NCBI GenBank assembly: GCA_002840435.1
Contig: PHAT01000001.1
Coordinates: forward strand, 118,300 to 182,299
DNA from: Deltaproteobacteria bacterium HGW-Deltaproteobacteria-6
GTDB taxonomy: Bacteria; Desulfobacterota; Syntrophia; Syntrophales; Smithellaceae
Reading direction: 5' to 3'
DNA length: 64,000 bases
Positions 6,780 through 16,345 of the stretch are shown in pieces. The notes under the pieces were generated by a model. The model did not search any database and had not been told where the DNA came from. It saw only the letters and a list, made by a program, of their open reading frames with translations. A program made the position numbers and the translations under genes. Positions within the stretch are counted from its first letter, which is position 1, and every line of letters begins with the position of its first letter.

Positions 6780-8477
6780 TCAATTACATTTATATCCTCC
6801 AAGATTGGCCAGGGCTACACTGCCGGGGCTGATGATGGCCGGATCTACCTTAACATTGATGCAGGCCGTCTTGCCGGAAGCAAAAGCAGCTTCCAACGCC
6901 GGCCGGATATCTTCCGTTTTTTCGACACAGCAGCCGAAACCGCCCAGAACTTCCACCATTTTATGGTAATCGACCCAGCCCAGCTCGGTTCCGTTGGGAA
7001 TGTTATGCCCCATGCGCAACTGCTGGCTGTGCATGATCATCCCCCAGGACTGATCGTTGGCGATGACCACGACAATGGGAAGCTTCTTGCGGATGGCCGT
7101 ATGAAATTCCATAAAGTTAAAGCCGGCCGATCCGTCGCCCATGATGAGGAGAACACGTTTGTCCGGATGTTTTAATTTGGCGGCGTTGGCGTAAGGAATG
7201 CCGACGGCCAGACAGCCGTAAAGGCCGTAATCCAGGTAAGTCCCGCCTTTTTTGACGGTCCTGGTCATGCCCATCCAGGTGGATGTGTCGCCGCCGTCGG
7301 CAACGACAATGTCATCTTCCCGATCCATGAATTTATTGATCTCATTGGCCAGGCGCATGGGATGCATGGGCAGGGTCTCGCATTCCCACATGGCTTTGGC
7401 GTCTTTTTTGCCGCCGTCATGCGCGGCGCGGACGGTTTCCAGCCAGGGCTGATATTGCGCTTTCAGCGTGTCGCCGATTTTTTGTTCATCGAGGTCGCTG
7501 TTGATCTCTTTGAGGAATGATTTGATGTCGCTGACGATGCCGAGATCAATCGTCCGGTTGCGTCCTATCTCATCCGGGGCGATGTCCACCTGAATAAATT
7601 TGGCCGTCGCCGGGAAAATTTCGCCGAAGATATAGAAAAGGCTCAGGCGGCCGCCCAGGAAGAGCACCAGGTCGGTGGTCATGAGCGTGATCATGGCCGA
7701 ACCGGGCCGGATGGCCAGAGAGCCTTCAAAGCAAAGAGGATGCGTGTCCGGGATGACGCCGCGGCCCGCGCCCGCCGTGTAAATCGGAATGCCGATTTTT
7801 TCCACGAATTCGATGATTTCCTTTTCGGCATCCGAATACCAAAGGCCGCTTCCGCCGATCACAATCGGATTCTTGGCCGCCTTGAGCAAATCGACGACCT
7901 TGCGGGTGTTTTCCCGGTCGACGGGCTTGGAGGCGAGCGTGGTGTGGGGTTTCTTGACCATGGACATATCAACCTTGGCGTTCAGAACGTTGCAGGGAAA
8001 TTCCAGGTAAACGGGGCCCGGCCGGCCGCTCATCGCCGCGCGGAAAGCCATGTCAATATATTCGGGAATGCGCTCCGGGATATGGCAGACGAATGCTTTC
8101 TTCACCATGGGTTCGATGACGGGGAGCTGCGTCATGTCCTGAAGGTCCAGCTTTTCCGTGGATTCGGTTCCCACGCAGCCGGCAATCAGGATAACCGGCG
8201 CGTTGGAAAGACGCGCGCTCGCTATACCGGAGAGGGCATTGGTAAACCCCGGTCCCGCCGTGACCATCGCCACCGCCGGTTTGCGGTTCATCCGGGCTGA
8301 GGCTTCGGCCATGAAGACGGCCGCCTGTTCATGGCGCACGTCAAAAATCGTGATGGGTGTGTTTTCAAGATGCTGGTAAATGGGCGTAATATGCCCGCCG
8401 CTCAATGAATAAATGTAATCGACGCCCCGATCAACCAGAGCGTCAGCAACAAGCTTGCCGCCAATAACGTTACTCAT
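6780..8477 (-). CDS. ThDP-dependent enzyme, acetolactate synthase/2-hydroxyacyl-CoA lyase superfamily
   Basis: The 565-residue enzyme starts at ATG 8477 behind AGGAGG; the preceding 56 in-frame residues overlap the SDR gene and are excluded. The N-terminal PYR domain has the proton-relay Glu in RHEQAAVFMAEA (Glu50) and MVTAGPGFTN. The C-terminal PP domain has the Mg-ThDP motif GDGS (447-450) to Asn474 (ANDQSWGM). The fold fits acetolactate synthase, oxalyl-CoA decarboxylase or benzaldehyde lyase-like enzymes; no subfamily signature is decisive. Two-subunit sulfopyruvate decarboxylases are split relatives of this fold. With an Xsc-like enzyme two genes upstream, a decarboxylase making sulfoacetaldehyde is one candidate role. 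Confidence 0.75.
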   Translation of the reverse strand: MSNVIGGKLVADALVDRGVDYIYSLSGGHITPIYQHLENTPITIFDVRHEQAAVFMAEASARMNRKPAVAMVTAGPGFTNALSGIASARLSNAPVILIAGCVGTESTEKLDLQDMTQLPVIEPMVKKAFVCHIPERIPEYIDMAFRAAMSGRPGPVYLEFPCNVLNAKVDMSMVKKPHTTLASKPVDRENTRKVVDLLKAAKNPIVIGGSGLWYSDAEKEIIEFVEKIGIPIYTAGAGRGVIPDTHPLCFEGSLAIRPGSAMITLMTTDLVLFLGGRLSLFYIFGEIFPATAKFIQVDIAPDEIGRNRTIDLGIVSDIKSFLKEINSDLDEQKIGDTLKAQYQPWLETVRAAHDGGKKDAKAMWECETLPMHPMRLANEINKFMDREDDIVVADGGDTSTWMGMTRTVKKGGTYLDYGLYGCLAVGIPYANAAKLKHPDKRVLLIMGDGSAGFNFMEFHTAIRKKLPIVVVIANDQSWGMIMHSQQLRMGHNIPNGTELGWVDYHKMVEVLGGFGCCVEKTEDIRPALEAAFASGKTACINVKVDPAIISPGSVALANLGGYKCN

Positions 8478-8506
8478 AATATGTCCTCCTGAGACAAATT
8501 CATTTT

Positions 8507-9346
8507 TTATAGTTCCATGCACTGACCGCCATCGAGATTGATGGCCTGTCCTGTTATATATCGTGACGCGTCGGAAGCGAGATACGCAACGAGGTCTCCT
8601 GCATCGCGGGGAAGACCGATATATCCCAGGGGAATGGTCTTGCACATTTCCTTTTCCCGTTCTTCAATCGTCGTGCCGAAGAACGAGGCTTCCAGACCGA
8701 AACGCCATTTTTCCAGATCCGTCGCGATCTGTCCCGGGCAGATCGCATTGACGCGGATGCCGTTTCCTCCCAGTTCCTTGGCCATGGTTTTGGTCAGCAT
8801 GATGACGCCTGCCTTGGCCACGGCATAAGCGCTGTTGAAAAGGGGAGGGACCTTGCCCGCCCGTGATGCCGTATTGATGATCGTGGCGGGTTTCCCGGCC
8901 ATCAGGGGAATGACAGCCCGCGAGATGCGGAAGACGGAAAACAGATTCACGTCAATCGTCCGGATCCAGGCCGCTTCGTCATAACTCAGAACCGTGTTGG
9001 GCACGCCGAAGGATGCCCCCGCATTGTTGCAAAGAATGTCAATGTGGTCGAAGGTTCCTTTGATCGTTTCCACCATGGCGCCGATGGCATCGTTGTTGGT
9101 AATATCAACGGCTACCGCCAGTGTCCGGACGCCATACGTTTTGGCAAGCGCTGAAGCGATGGCCTCCATCTCTTCACCCGTGGCGGATTTCAGGGATTCG
9201 CCCGGAACGGGCGGTTTGCCCAGGTCGGCAATGATAATGTTGCAGCCGCAGGAGGCCAGTTTTTCCGCAATCGCGTAGCCGATGCCGGTTTTTTTACCGG
9301 AGCCGGTGACCATGGCTGTTTTTCCTTCCAGGTCTTTATAAATCAT
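8507..9346 (-). CDS. Short-chain dehydrogenase/reductase
   Basis: The 279-residue SDR starts at ATG 9346 behind AAAGGAGG, overlapping the last codons of the xsc-like gene by 11 bp. It has the cofactor motif [12 protein letters not shown] (about 15-26), CNNAG (about 97-101), catalytic Ser in NTASRAG, and the active-site YAVAK (Tyr/Lys) near 173-177. The end DGGQCMEL is a typical SDR tail. Isethionate and sulfolactate-type dehydrogenases include SDR members, so oxidation of a hydroxy-sulfonate is plausible from context. The sequence alone only supports an NAD(P)-dependent alcohol/ketone oxidoreductase. Confidence 0.85.
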   Translation of the reverse strand: MIYKDLEGKTAMVTGSGKKTGIGYAIAEKLASCGCNIIIADLGKPPVPGESLKSATGEEMEAIASALAKTYGVRTLAVAVDITNNDAIGAMVETIKGTFDHIDILCNNAGASFGVPNTVLSYDEAAWIRTIDVNLFSVFRISRAVIPLMAGKPATIINTASRAGKVPPLFNSAYAVAKAGVIMLTKTMAKELGGNGIRVNAICPGQIATDLEKWRFGLEASFFGTTIEEREKEMCKTIPLGYIGLPRDAGDLVAYLASDASRYITGQAINLDGGQCMEL

Positions 9347-11096
9347 CGATGCCTCCTTTGTACCAGTTATGATGATCCAGATGGGCATACTTGGGCAAAA
9401 AGCGCGTCGGCAGAGCCAGTGCATCTTTCCGGAAAGGCGGCGCCAGTTGTTTGCCGTCCACCAGGAATTCCAGAACAGTGGGTTTGCGACTCTTCAAACA
9501 GGAATCGAAAGCCTCCCGGATATCTTCGGGCCGGCTGACCTGCATACTGTTGGCGCCCATCGCCTTGGCGACAGGAACAAAGCTTTTCGGCGTGGGGATA
9601 TCGACGCCGACGAAACGGTTGTTGTAAAAGTCCACCTGGTTTTTGGCTTCCGCGCCCCACCACATGTTCCGGAAAACACAGGCCACGACGGGCAGGTTAT
9701 GCTCCACCGCCGTGCTGACTTCGTGAAGGCTCATGCCCCAGGCGCCGTCGCCGATGATCGCAATGACCGGCGCTTTGGGTTTGGCAATCTGGGCCCCCAG
9801 GGCCGCGGGATACGCAAAACCCGTATTGCCGAAAGTGAGCGCCGCGATATGCCGTCGTGACTGGTTAAATTTGAGGTAACTGTTGGCTGTCGAGGCGACG
9901 TTTCCGATATCCGTGCTCACAATCGCATCGTCCGGAAGCGCTTTGGATATCTCCAGTAAAACGCGGCGGGGATTCATCGGATTGCCGTCGACCATGGCTA
10001 AATCAACAATCTCTTTTTCCCATTTCTTTTTTTCCCTCGCGACCGCGGCCAGGCGTTTGTCATCAGGCTTGCGTTTCCCGTCGGCGGATTTCAGGCGCTT
10101 CAGAATTTCCATCGTGGCTTCCTTTGCATCGCCGATGATGCCGACCTCAATGGGGTGGGTTCTCGCGATGTGCTTCGGATTGATGTCGATCTGAATAATT
10201 TTGGCATTATCCGGGAAGTAATTGATGTCGTACTGGGGCAGGGTCCCGAAGACGGAAAGTCTTGTCCCGATAGCCAGCATGACATCAGCCTTGGCCAGCG
10301 TCTTCATGGCTGCCTTGGAACCCATGTAGCCGATGGGGCCGACGGACAAGGGATGATTCCCGTAAAAGGCATCATTGTGCAGATAGGTGACCGCGACAGG
10401 CGCGGTCAGGTGCTCGGCAATCGCCTTGACAATATCCAGTGCATCGGCATCAACCACACCGCGCCCGGAAACAATGACGGGGTTCTTCGCTTTGGACAGA
10501 AGCTCGGCTGCGCGATCCAGCTGTTCATGAGAACCGCAGCCCCGGGCATCCACCCGGTATTGAGATGGTTTCAGAATCGTCTCTTCCAGCTCGCCATAGA
10601 AATAGTCACGGGGAATGTCATACAAAACAGCGCCCCGGTCCGCATAGGCAATGCGGAAGGCCGTTCTCAGGCAATCGGCGGCCCGTTTCGGATGAGGAAC
10701 GCGGACGACGGCTTTGGTGATGGATTTGAAGACGGACATCTGGTCGCATTCCTGAAAGCCGTCCCAGCCGATGGTCGGCGTTCCGGCGGAAGGAGAGATG
10801 ATCACCAGCGGCGTATGACCCATGTTGGCTGCCGCCACCGATGTGACCATATTGGTGATGCCGGGGCCGTTCTGACCTGTTACGACGCCGCACCGTCCCG
10901 ACACGCGGCAATAGGCGTCTTCCATGTGCGCTGCGCTTTGTTCATGACGGACGGGAATGAATTTGATTCCCGCCGCGGGGAAGAGATCGAGCATATCCAT
11001 AAATGCCGATCCCACGATGCCGCAAACATGATCCACGCCTTCGGCCAGCAGGGTTTCCACGATTGCTTCGCTGGGTGTCATCTTTACTTTTTTCAT
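9336..11096 (-). CDS. xsc: Sulfoacetaldehyde acetyltransferase (Xsc)-like ThDP enzyme
   Basis: The 586-residue protein starts at ATG 11096 behind GGGAGG, 30 bp after ackA. It has the catalytic Glu (RHEQ, Glu52), TGQNGPGIT (73-81), GFQECDQM (113-120), HNDAF (240-244), [14 protein letters not shown] (251-264), ThDP motif GDG (449-451) to Asn477, FRNMWWGAE (475-483), RFVG and PFRKDAL (554-560). These blocks are recalled features of Xsc from taurine degraders and are not general acetolactate synthase motifs. Xsc converts sulfoacetaldehyde plus phosphate into acetyl phosphate and sulfite. Direct neighbours ackA and dsr genes would use exactly these products. The N-terminal third is more divergent from the recalled Xsc sequences, so another substrate cannot be excluded. 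Confidence 0.72.
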   Translation of the reverse strand: MKKVKMTPSEAIVETLLAEGVDHVCGIVGSAFMDMLDLFPAAGIKFIPVRHEQSAAHMEDAYCRVSGRCGVVTGQNGPGITNMVTSVAAANMGHTPLVIISPSAGTPTIGWDGFQECDQMSVFKSITKAVVRVPHPKRAADCLRTAFRIAYADRGAVLYDIPRDYFYGELEETILKPSQYRVDARGCGSHEQLDRAAELLSKAKNPVIVSGRGVVDADALDIVKAIAEHLTAPVAVTYLHNDAFYGNHPLSVGPIGYMGSKAAMKTLAKADVMLAIGTRLSVFGTLPQYDINYFPDNAKIIQIDINPKHIARTHPIEVGIIGDAKEATMEILKRLKSADGKRKPDDKRLAAVAREKKKWEKEIVDLAMVDGNPMNPRRVLLEISKALPDDAIVSTDIGNVASTANSYLKFNQSRRHIAALTFGNTGFAYPAALGAQIAKPKAPVIAIIGDGAWGMSLHEVSTAVEHNLPVVACVFRNMWWGAEAKNQVDFYNNRFVGVDIPTPKSFVPVAKAMGANSMQVSRPEDIREAFDSCLKSRKPTVLEFLVDGKQLAPPFRKDALALPTRFLPKYAHLDHHNWYKGGIDDL

Positions 11097-11126
11097 TTTT
11101 AAACCTCCCATGTATCAATTCGTAAG

Positions 11127-12350
11127 TTATTTTAAATTGAAAACGCTCTTCTGATTATTTTGCAAAACCGCCTGCGTTTCCCGGGCGATCATCTTTTCTT
11201 CATTTGTCGGAACCACAAAAACTTTTACCTTTGTCGAAGGTCGTGAGATTTCACCTTCGACGGCATTCTCCGTGTTTTTATTGTCATCCAGATAAATCCC
11301 CAGCCAGGAAAGAAAGGCACAGATCCGCAGACGCATCTGCGGCGAGTGTTCGCCGATCCCGGCGGTAAAAACCAGGACGTCGAGTCCGCCAGCGGCCGGA
11401 ATCAGAGAACCGATCCCCCTGGCTACACTGTATGCGTATACGGTCAGAGCCAGCCGGGCCCGTTCATTGCCTGAGCCTGCCTCTTTTTCGAGGTCCCGAA
11501 AATCGGGGGAAATGCCGGAGATGCCGAAAACGCCGCTTTCACGATTCAGCATGTCCATCACCTGTGCCAGGGACTTTCCTTCCTTTTGGGCCAGGAAAGA
11601 AACGACCGCCGGATCAATATCACCGCACCTGGTTGCCATGACGAGACCGGAAAGAGGCGTAAAGCCCATGGATGTGTCGAACGATTTTCCCTGTGCCACG
11701 GCGCAGAGGCTGGAACCGGCGCCCAGATGGCAGGTAATGATTTTCAAATCTTCGATATTTTTTTCGAGAATTTCCGCCGTCCGGTACGCGACATACCGGT
11801 GGGAAATGCCGTGGAAGCCATATCGGCGCACATGGTCCTGTGCGTAATAACGATAAGGGATCGCGTAGGTATAGGCATAAGGCGGCATGGTCTGATGAAA
11901 TGCCGTGTCGAAGACCGCTACCTGCGGTACACCCGGCATGAGTCTGGTGCAGACATCAATCCCCATCAGGTTCGGCGGATTATGCAGCGGCGCCATGTTT
12001 TTGGTGCCCTCAAGGGTTTGCCGTATGGCCGGATCGACGGCGACCGGGGTGCGGAAATGCTCCCCGCCGTGGACGACGCGATGACCGACGCCGCTGATTT
12101 CGTTGATATCCGTCAGGATGCCCCGCCTGCCGTCCACAAGATGGGTCAGAAGGGCATGCACCGCTTCATGATGATTGCGCAGAGGCATTTCACAAAGCAG
12201 GGTTTCGTGCCTCCGTGCATCATGTTGAAACACGGCATCGGCGAGGCCGATGCGGTCCGCCTGACCCCGGGCCAGAACCTCATTTGTTTCCATCTCGAAG
12301 AGTTTGTATTTGAGCGATGAGCTGCCGCAATTCAGGACCAGTATCTTCAT
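11127..12350 (-). CDS. ackA: Acetate kinase
   Basis: The 407-residue protein matches the acetate kinase length and carries LNCGSSSLKYKLFE (about 5-18), GHRVVHGGEHF (about 88-98), FDTAFHQTMP (about 147-156), the CHLGAGSSLCA phosphate loop and FTAGIGEHSP. It transfers phosphate from acetyl phosphate to ADP, giving acetate and ATP. The start ATG overlaps the dsrP stop (ATGA), so translation is coupled to the sulfite-reducing membrane complex. No phosphotransacetylase is next to it, which suits a pathway that makes acetyl phosphate directly, as Xsc does. Confidence 0.95.
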   Translation of the reverse strand: MKILVLNCGSSSLKYKLFEMETNEVLARGQADRIGLADAVFQHDARRHETLLCEMPLRNHHEAVHALLTHLVDGRRGILTDINEISGVGHRVVHGGEHFRTPVAVDPAIRQTLEGTKNMAPLHNPPNLMGIDVCTRLMPGVPQVAVFDTAFHQTMPPYAYTYAIPYRYYAQDHVRRYGFHGISHRYVAYRTAEILEKNIEDLKIITCHLGAGSSLCAVAQGKSFDTSMGFTPLSGLVMATRCGDIDPAVVSFLAQKEGKSLAQVMDMLNRESGVFGISGISPDFRDLEKEAGSGNERARLALTVYAYSVARGIGSLIPAAGGLDVLVFTAGIGEHSPQMRLRICAFLSWLGIYLDDNKNTENAVEGEISRPSTKVKVFVVPTNEEKMIARETQAVLQNNQKSVFNLK

Positions 12351-13540
12351 GGCTTCACCCTGTCGGCGGGCCGGTGATGATGGCCGCCCTCGATATCATT
12401 TCGTACGCTGACAAAAATTTTGTAGAATAATGTCAGGATCATCAATCCAACCGCCCAAATGCCGAAGGTAATGGCGATTTCCGTTCCCGTCGGGTGATAT
12501 TCGGTTATCGTATCGAGCGGCGACGGAATAAAACCGGTAACCACCAGACCAAGGCCTTTCTCAATCCAGAGCGAAATAAAAACGGCTATGCAGGCGACAG
12601 CCAGCAAGCCTTCCTTTCGGCGGATGGGCGGGATGATCAGCATCGCCAGAGCCGCAAAGGCCAATACGGCGGACGTCCACATCCAGGGCACAAGGTTCTG
12701 GTGGCCGTCAAGCCCGGCGAAGAGGTATTGGAAGTGCCGGGCGTGCTCCGGAATCTGACTGTAAAAGGCGGTGAACAATTCCACGAGGACAAAGAAGATG
12801 CTTGCCGCCAGCGCATAAGCCACGATTTTGGAAAGAGCCTGAATTGCTTTTTCTCCCGCGTCAAATCGTCCGAAACGCTTCAGGATCAGGCAGAAGATAA
12901 TCAGCAGAGCGGGGCCGGAGGCAAAAGCGGAAGCCAGAAACCGGGGGGCCATAATCGCTGTCAGCCAGAAACTCCGTCCCGGAAGGCCGGCATAGATGAA
13001 AGCCGTTACCGTGTGGATGCTGACGGCCCAGGGAATGGAAAGGTAGATCAGCGGTTTGACCCAGCCGGGCGGCGGGACTTCCTTGCGGTTGCAAGACAGG
13101 ATGACCCAGCCGGTAAAAATGTTGATCACCAGATAACCGGAGAGGACGATCATGTCCCAGAAAAGAATGGAGGTTGGCTGCGGATACAGGAGAACATTCA
13201 TCACGCGGGAAGGCTGGCCGAGATCGACAAAGATAAAAAGCACGCACATGATGACAGCGGACACGGCTAGAAACTCGCCCAGCACGGTGATTCTGCCGAA
13301 AGCCTTGTAGTCATGAAGGTAGTAAGGCAAAACCAGCATGACGGCCGAAGCGGCAACGCCGACCAGGAAGGTGAACTGGGCGATATAAAGCCCCCAGGAG
13401 ACGTCCCGGCTCATGCCCGTGACGCCCAGACCGTACTCCAACTGGCGCAGGTAGAAGAAAAATCCGACCGCGGCGACCATGACTAAAAAAACAATCCATG
13501 TCCAGTATCCGCGGTTGCCTTTCAAAGCTTTTTCCAGCAT
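12347..13540 (-). CDS. dsrP: DsrP, NrfD-like integral membrane subunit
   Basis: The 397-residue protein has about ten membrane segments and the NrfD/PsrC fold, with VTGMSRDVSWGLYIAQF (about 39-55) and conserved SVIMCVLFIFVDLGQP region near 94-110. In the DsrMKJOP complex it exchanges electrons with menaquinone together with DsrO. It follows dsrO by 7 bp and overlaps ackA by 4 bp. The C-terminus HHHRPADRVKP is cytoplasmic-like and not diagnostic. Confidence 0.92.
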   Translation of the reverse strand: MLEKALKGNRGYWTWIVFLVMVAAVGFFFYLRQLEYGLGVTGMSRDVSWGLYIAQFTFLVGVAASAVMLVLPYYLHDYKAFGRITVLGEFLAVSAVIMCVLFIFVDLGQPSRVMNVLLYPQPTSILFWDMIVLSGYLVINIFTGWVILSCNRKEVPPPGWVKPLIYLSIPWAVSIHTVTAFIYAGLPGRSFWLTAIMAPRFLASAFASGPALLIIFCLILKRFGRFDAGEKAIQALSKIVAYALAASIFFVLVELFTAFYSQIPEHARHFQYLFAGLDGHQNLVPWMWTSAVLAFAALAMLIIPPIRRKEGLLAVACIAVFISLWIEKGLGLVVTGFIPSPLDTITEYHPTGTEIAITFGIWAVGLMILTLFYKIFVSVRNDIEGGHHHRPADRVKP

Positions 13541-13547
13541 AGCAACC

Positions 13548-14309
13548 TCATAAGATATAATAAACCTGCGGGGCGGTTCCCAAGCCCGCTCTTCGGCGCA
13601 GGTTAAAACGTTTTTCCAGGAGAAGACGGATCTCGGATCGGGGGTTGTCCATATCCCCGAATACCAGCGATCTTTCTTTACAGGCCATGACGCAGGCAGG
13701 CTTTATGCCTTTGGCCAGCCTCTCTTCGCAGAAATTGCACTTTTCCACGACGCCTTTGGTGCGCGTCGGAAAGTCCGGATTGATTTTGGCAATAAACGGC
13801 CGGGGGTCCCGATAGTTCATGCTCCGCGCGCCATAGGGGCAGCCGGCCATGCAAAGCCTGCAGCCGATGCAGCGGTGATAGTCCATCATGACGATGCCGT
13901 CCGGCCTCCGGAAGGTGGCCTTTGTGGGGCAGACCCGCACACAGGGCGGGTTCGCGCAGTGGTTGCATAAAACGGGCAGCTGCATTTTCCGGATGGCCGC
14001 TCCATGATAGGCGTGGCTTTCATCGGGGAAGGCGGCGGTAAGGGGCGCGCTCCAGATCCATTTGACGGCATCCTTGGCATTGCCGAACTCGGGAACATTG
14101 TGCACCCTGTGGCAGGCGGTGATGCAATCCGTGCAATCCGGTCTGCATTGCGACGGGTCCACAGCCATGCCCCAGCGTTTGGCGGTGAGGGCCTGTCCGG
14201 AAGTCATCATCTTTTCTTTGGCCAGGGCAGGACAGATGCCCGCCGGTACAAGGAGGGACAGGGCGGATAACCCCGTTATTTTCAAAAAGTCTCTGCGGTT
14301 CGTCGTCAT
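13548..14309 (-). CDS. dsrO: DsrO, periplasmic iron-sulfur subunit
   Basis: The 253-residue protein has a twin-arginine signal (NRRDFLKITG, residues 4-13) followed by a hydrophobic stretch ending near Ala30, so it is exported folded with its clusters. It contains ferredoxin-like Cys groups including CNHCANPPCVRVCP and CIGCRLCMAGCPYGAR plus CNFCEERL, as in NrfC/DsrO proteins binding several [4Fe-4S] clusters. It links the haem protein DsrJ with the membrane subunit DsrP. The start overlaps dsrJ by 4 bp (ATGA). Confidence 0.94.
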   Translation of the reverse strand: MTTNRRDFLKITGLSALSLLVPAGICPALAKEKMMTSGQALTAKRWGMAVDPSQCRPDCTDCITACHRVHNVPEFGNAKDAVKWIWSAPLTAAFPDESHAYHGAAIRKMQLPVLCNHCANPPCVRVCPTKATFRRPDGIVMMDYHRCIGCRLCMAGCPYGARSMNYRDPRPFIAKINPDFPTRTKGVVEKCNFCEERLAKGIKPACVMACKERSLVFGDMDNPRSEIRLLLEKRFNLRRRAGLGTAPQVYYIL

Positions 14310-14710
14310 TTATTTACCTCCCCGGGAACAATATGGCAGCCAAAACAGGTCGGCCTGGCGCCCAGATAATTATGACAACGATCGCAGAACTGTTCTTTGT
14401 TGCTGTGACACTTCAGGCACGTGCCGGTCAGGCTTTTTTCAAACGTGCGGCCGTCTTTCGCCGTGTAAAGACGATTCCCCTCGCGGACGGCTTCATCACG
14501 CCAGGCATTAAGCAGTTTCATGTGGCTTTTGCGCATGGACGGCGTATCCTCCACGCAGCGCTTTTCCTGCAATTGGGCAATGGCGGGCGTATCCAGGCTG
14601 AGGGCCGGCGGTCGGGATGTTTTCCCTTTGCCGTACCAAAAGGGAAAGGTGATCAGCGCCGCAAAGATCACGAGTCCTAATGTTATCATGCACCACTTCT
14701 GTTGTTTCAT
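14306..14710 (-). CDS. dsrJ: DsrJ, membrane-anchored triheme cytochrome c
   Basis: The 134-residue protein has an uncleaved N-terminal membrane anchor (about 8-26) and three haem motifs: CLKCH (98-102), CDRCH (109-113) and CFGCH (122-126). The segment RCVEDTPSMR with Cys52 is the conserved DsrJ region that supplies an unusual His/Cys haem ligand in studied homologues. It sits in the periplasm as part of DsrMKJOP. The gap to dsrK is 28 bp. Confidence 0.95.
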   Translation of the reverse strand: MKQQKWCMITLGLVIFAALITFPFWYGKGKTSRPPALSLDTPAIAQLQEKRCVEDTPSMRKSHMKLLNAWRDEAVREGNRLYTAKDGRTFEKSLTGTCLKCHSNKEQFCDRCHNYLGARPTCFGCHIVPGEVNK

Positions 14711-14738
14711 TTTCCGTTACCCGTCGTCTGTAAAAATA

Positions 14739-16343
14739 TTAACAGCCTGCCAGCGGTTCTCCGCGCAGGTCGATGGTCCTTGACTTCTCGCCCTTCATAA
14801 CAAGAGCGTTGGCTAAAAGCTCATGAACGCCCATGACCGATACACCCGGCACCCAGTAGTCCATCAGCGTGGTCAGGGTGGCCCGGTCGATGGCGCACAT
14901 GCAGGCCAGGCGATTGACGCCGTATTTCTGCACAACGGCTTTCACGGCCATGGCTCTCGGCATGCCGCCGCGCATCCGCATTTCCAGGTTTTCATCGTTG
15001 CCCAGACCAGCGCCTGCACCGCAGCAGAAGGTTTTTTCCCGAATGGTGTCTTCCGCCATTTCATGAAAATGGTTGCAGGCATGGTTGATGATATAACGGG
15101 GCTCTTCAAAAAGCCCCATGGCGCGGGCGGGGTTGCAGGAATCGTGAAAAGTAATTTTCAGGTGATCATTACGCCCCGGGTCGAGCTTCAGCTTGTTGTT
15201 CCGGATCAGGTCGGCGGTGAATTCGGCGATGTGAACCATTTTTGTGGAACGGGCGTTTTCAAAACGGGTGCCGGTAATGGGAGAGACGGGCTCTTCCAAA
15301 AAATCGGCGGGGCCGTTCATGGTGTCCATGTACTGGTGGATTACCCGCCACATGTGGCCGCATTCGCCACCCAGGATCCACTTGACGCCGAGCCGCTTCG
15401 CCTCGGCGTAGATCTTGGCATTGAGGCGCTTGACCATATCAGCGGAGGTGAACAAGCCGAAATTACCGCCTTCGGAGGCGTAGGTGCTGAATGTATAATT
15501 CAGGCCGATCTCGTGGAAGAGCATCAGGTAACCCATGCAGGTAAATGTTCCCGGATCGGCGAAGTAATCGCCCGACGGCGTGACAAAAAGAATGTCGGCC
15601 CCTTTTTTGTTGAGCGGAACGTCCACGCGGACTCCTGTACGGTCTTCAATATCGTCGGCCATGAATTCGAGCATGTCCTTGATGCCGCCCGGTTGGATGC
15701 CCAGATGGTTGCCGGTGCGGAAGCAGTTGGCGGCCGGTTCGATGACCCAGTTGATGTTGCACCCGACGAGGTTCAGGAGTTCGCGGCCCATCATAGTGAT
15801 TTCCGCCTGATCAATGCCGTAGGGGCAGAAGACGGAACAGCGGCGGCACTCGGTGCACTGGTAGAAATAGTAAAACCATTCTTTCAGAACATCGACAGTG
15901 AGGTCGCGCGCCCCGGAAAGCCTGCCGAACCGCTTTCCCGCCGCCGTGAAATAACGACGATAGACGGACCGGAGGAGTTCGGCCCGCAGGACCGGCATGT
16001 TTTTGGGGTCGCCTGTGCCGATGTAGAAATGGCATTTGTCGGCGCAGGCGCCGCAACGGACGCAGATGTCCATGAACAGGCGGAAGGAGCGGTACTTTTC
16101 CAGTCGCTCCCGCAGGCCTTCGATGATGATGGTTTTCCAGTTATCCGGCAGTTTCCAGTCGAAATCGGTTGGCTGCCACACCCGCGGGTTCGGGAGATCC
16201 AGCAGCGTCAGGCTTTTTGCCCCGCCGCTGTAGCTCCAGGTTCCCGGCCGGAAATCAACGGGGGTTTCCATCCACGCAGTCGCGGGCGGCGCATAGTTGA
16301 TTTTGATCAGTTCATCAGGTTTTGGAATCTTCACGTGCGCCAC
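14739..16343 (-). CDS. dsrK: DsrK, HdrD-like catalytic iron-sulfur subunit
   Basis: The 534-residue cytoplasmic subunit has two [4Fe-4S] motifs, CVRCGACADKC (94-104) and CTECRRCSVFC (163-173), and a C-terminal CCG-type region with HDSCNPARAMG and FCCGAGAGLGN. The second CXXC half of the CCG motif is replaced by ACMCAID, as I recall for canonical DsrK. It is proposed to reduce the DsrC trisulfide with electrons from DsrM. It starts 2 bp after dsrM. A long open frame on the opposite strand is a coding shadow. Confidence 0.94.
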   Translation of the reverse strand: MAHVKIPKPDELIKINYAPPATAWMETPVDFRPGTWSYSGGAKSLTLLDLPNPRVWQPTDFDWKLPDNWKTIIIEGLRERLEKYRSFRLFMDICVRCGACADKCHFYIGTGDPKNMPVLRAELLRSVYRRYFTAAGKRFGRLSGARDLTVDVLKEWFYYFYQCTECRRCSVFCPYGIDQAEITMMGRELLNLVGCNINWVIEPAANCFRTGNHLGIQPGGIKDMLEFMADDIEDRTGVRVDVPLNKKGADILFVTPSGDYFADPGTFTCMGYLMLFHEIGLNYTFSTYASEGGNFGLFTSADMVKRLNAKIYAEAKRLGVKWILGGECGHMWRVIHQYMDTMNGPADFLEEPVSPITGTRFENARSTKMVHIAEFTADLIRNNKLKLDPGRNDHLKITFHDSCNPARAMGLFEEPRYIINHACNHFHEMAEDTIREKTFCCGAGAGLGNDENLEMRMRGGMPRAMAVKAVVQKYGVNRLACMCAIDRATLTTLMDYWVPGVSVMGVHELLANALVMKGEKSRTIDLRGEPLAGC

Positions 16344-16345
16344 GG

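Noticed and set aside
9336-11111. Simple call as acetolactate synthase large subunit
   Set aside because: The blocks [27 protein letters not shown] and PFRKDAL match Xsc better, there is no small regulatory subunit, and ackA/dsr context fits Xsc. It stays the main alternative.
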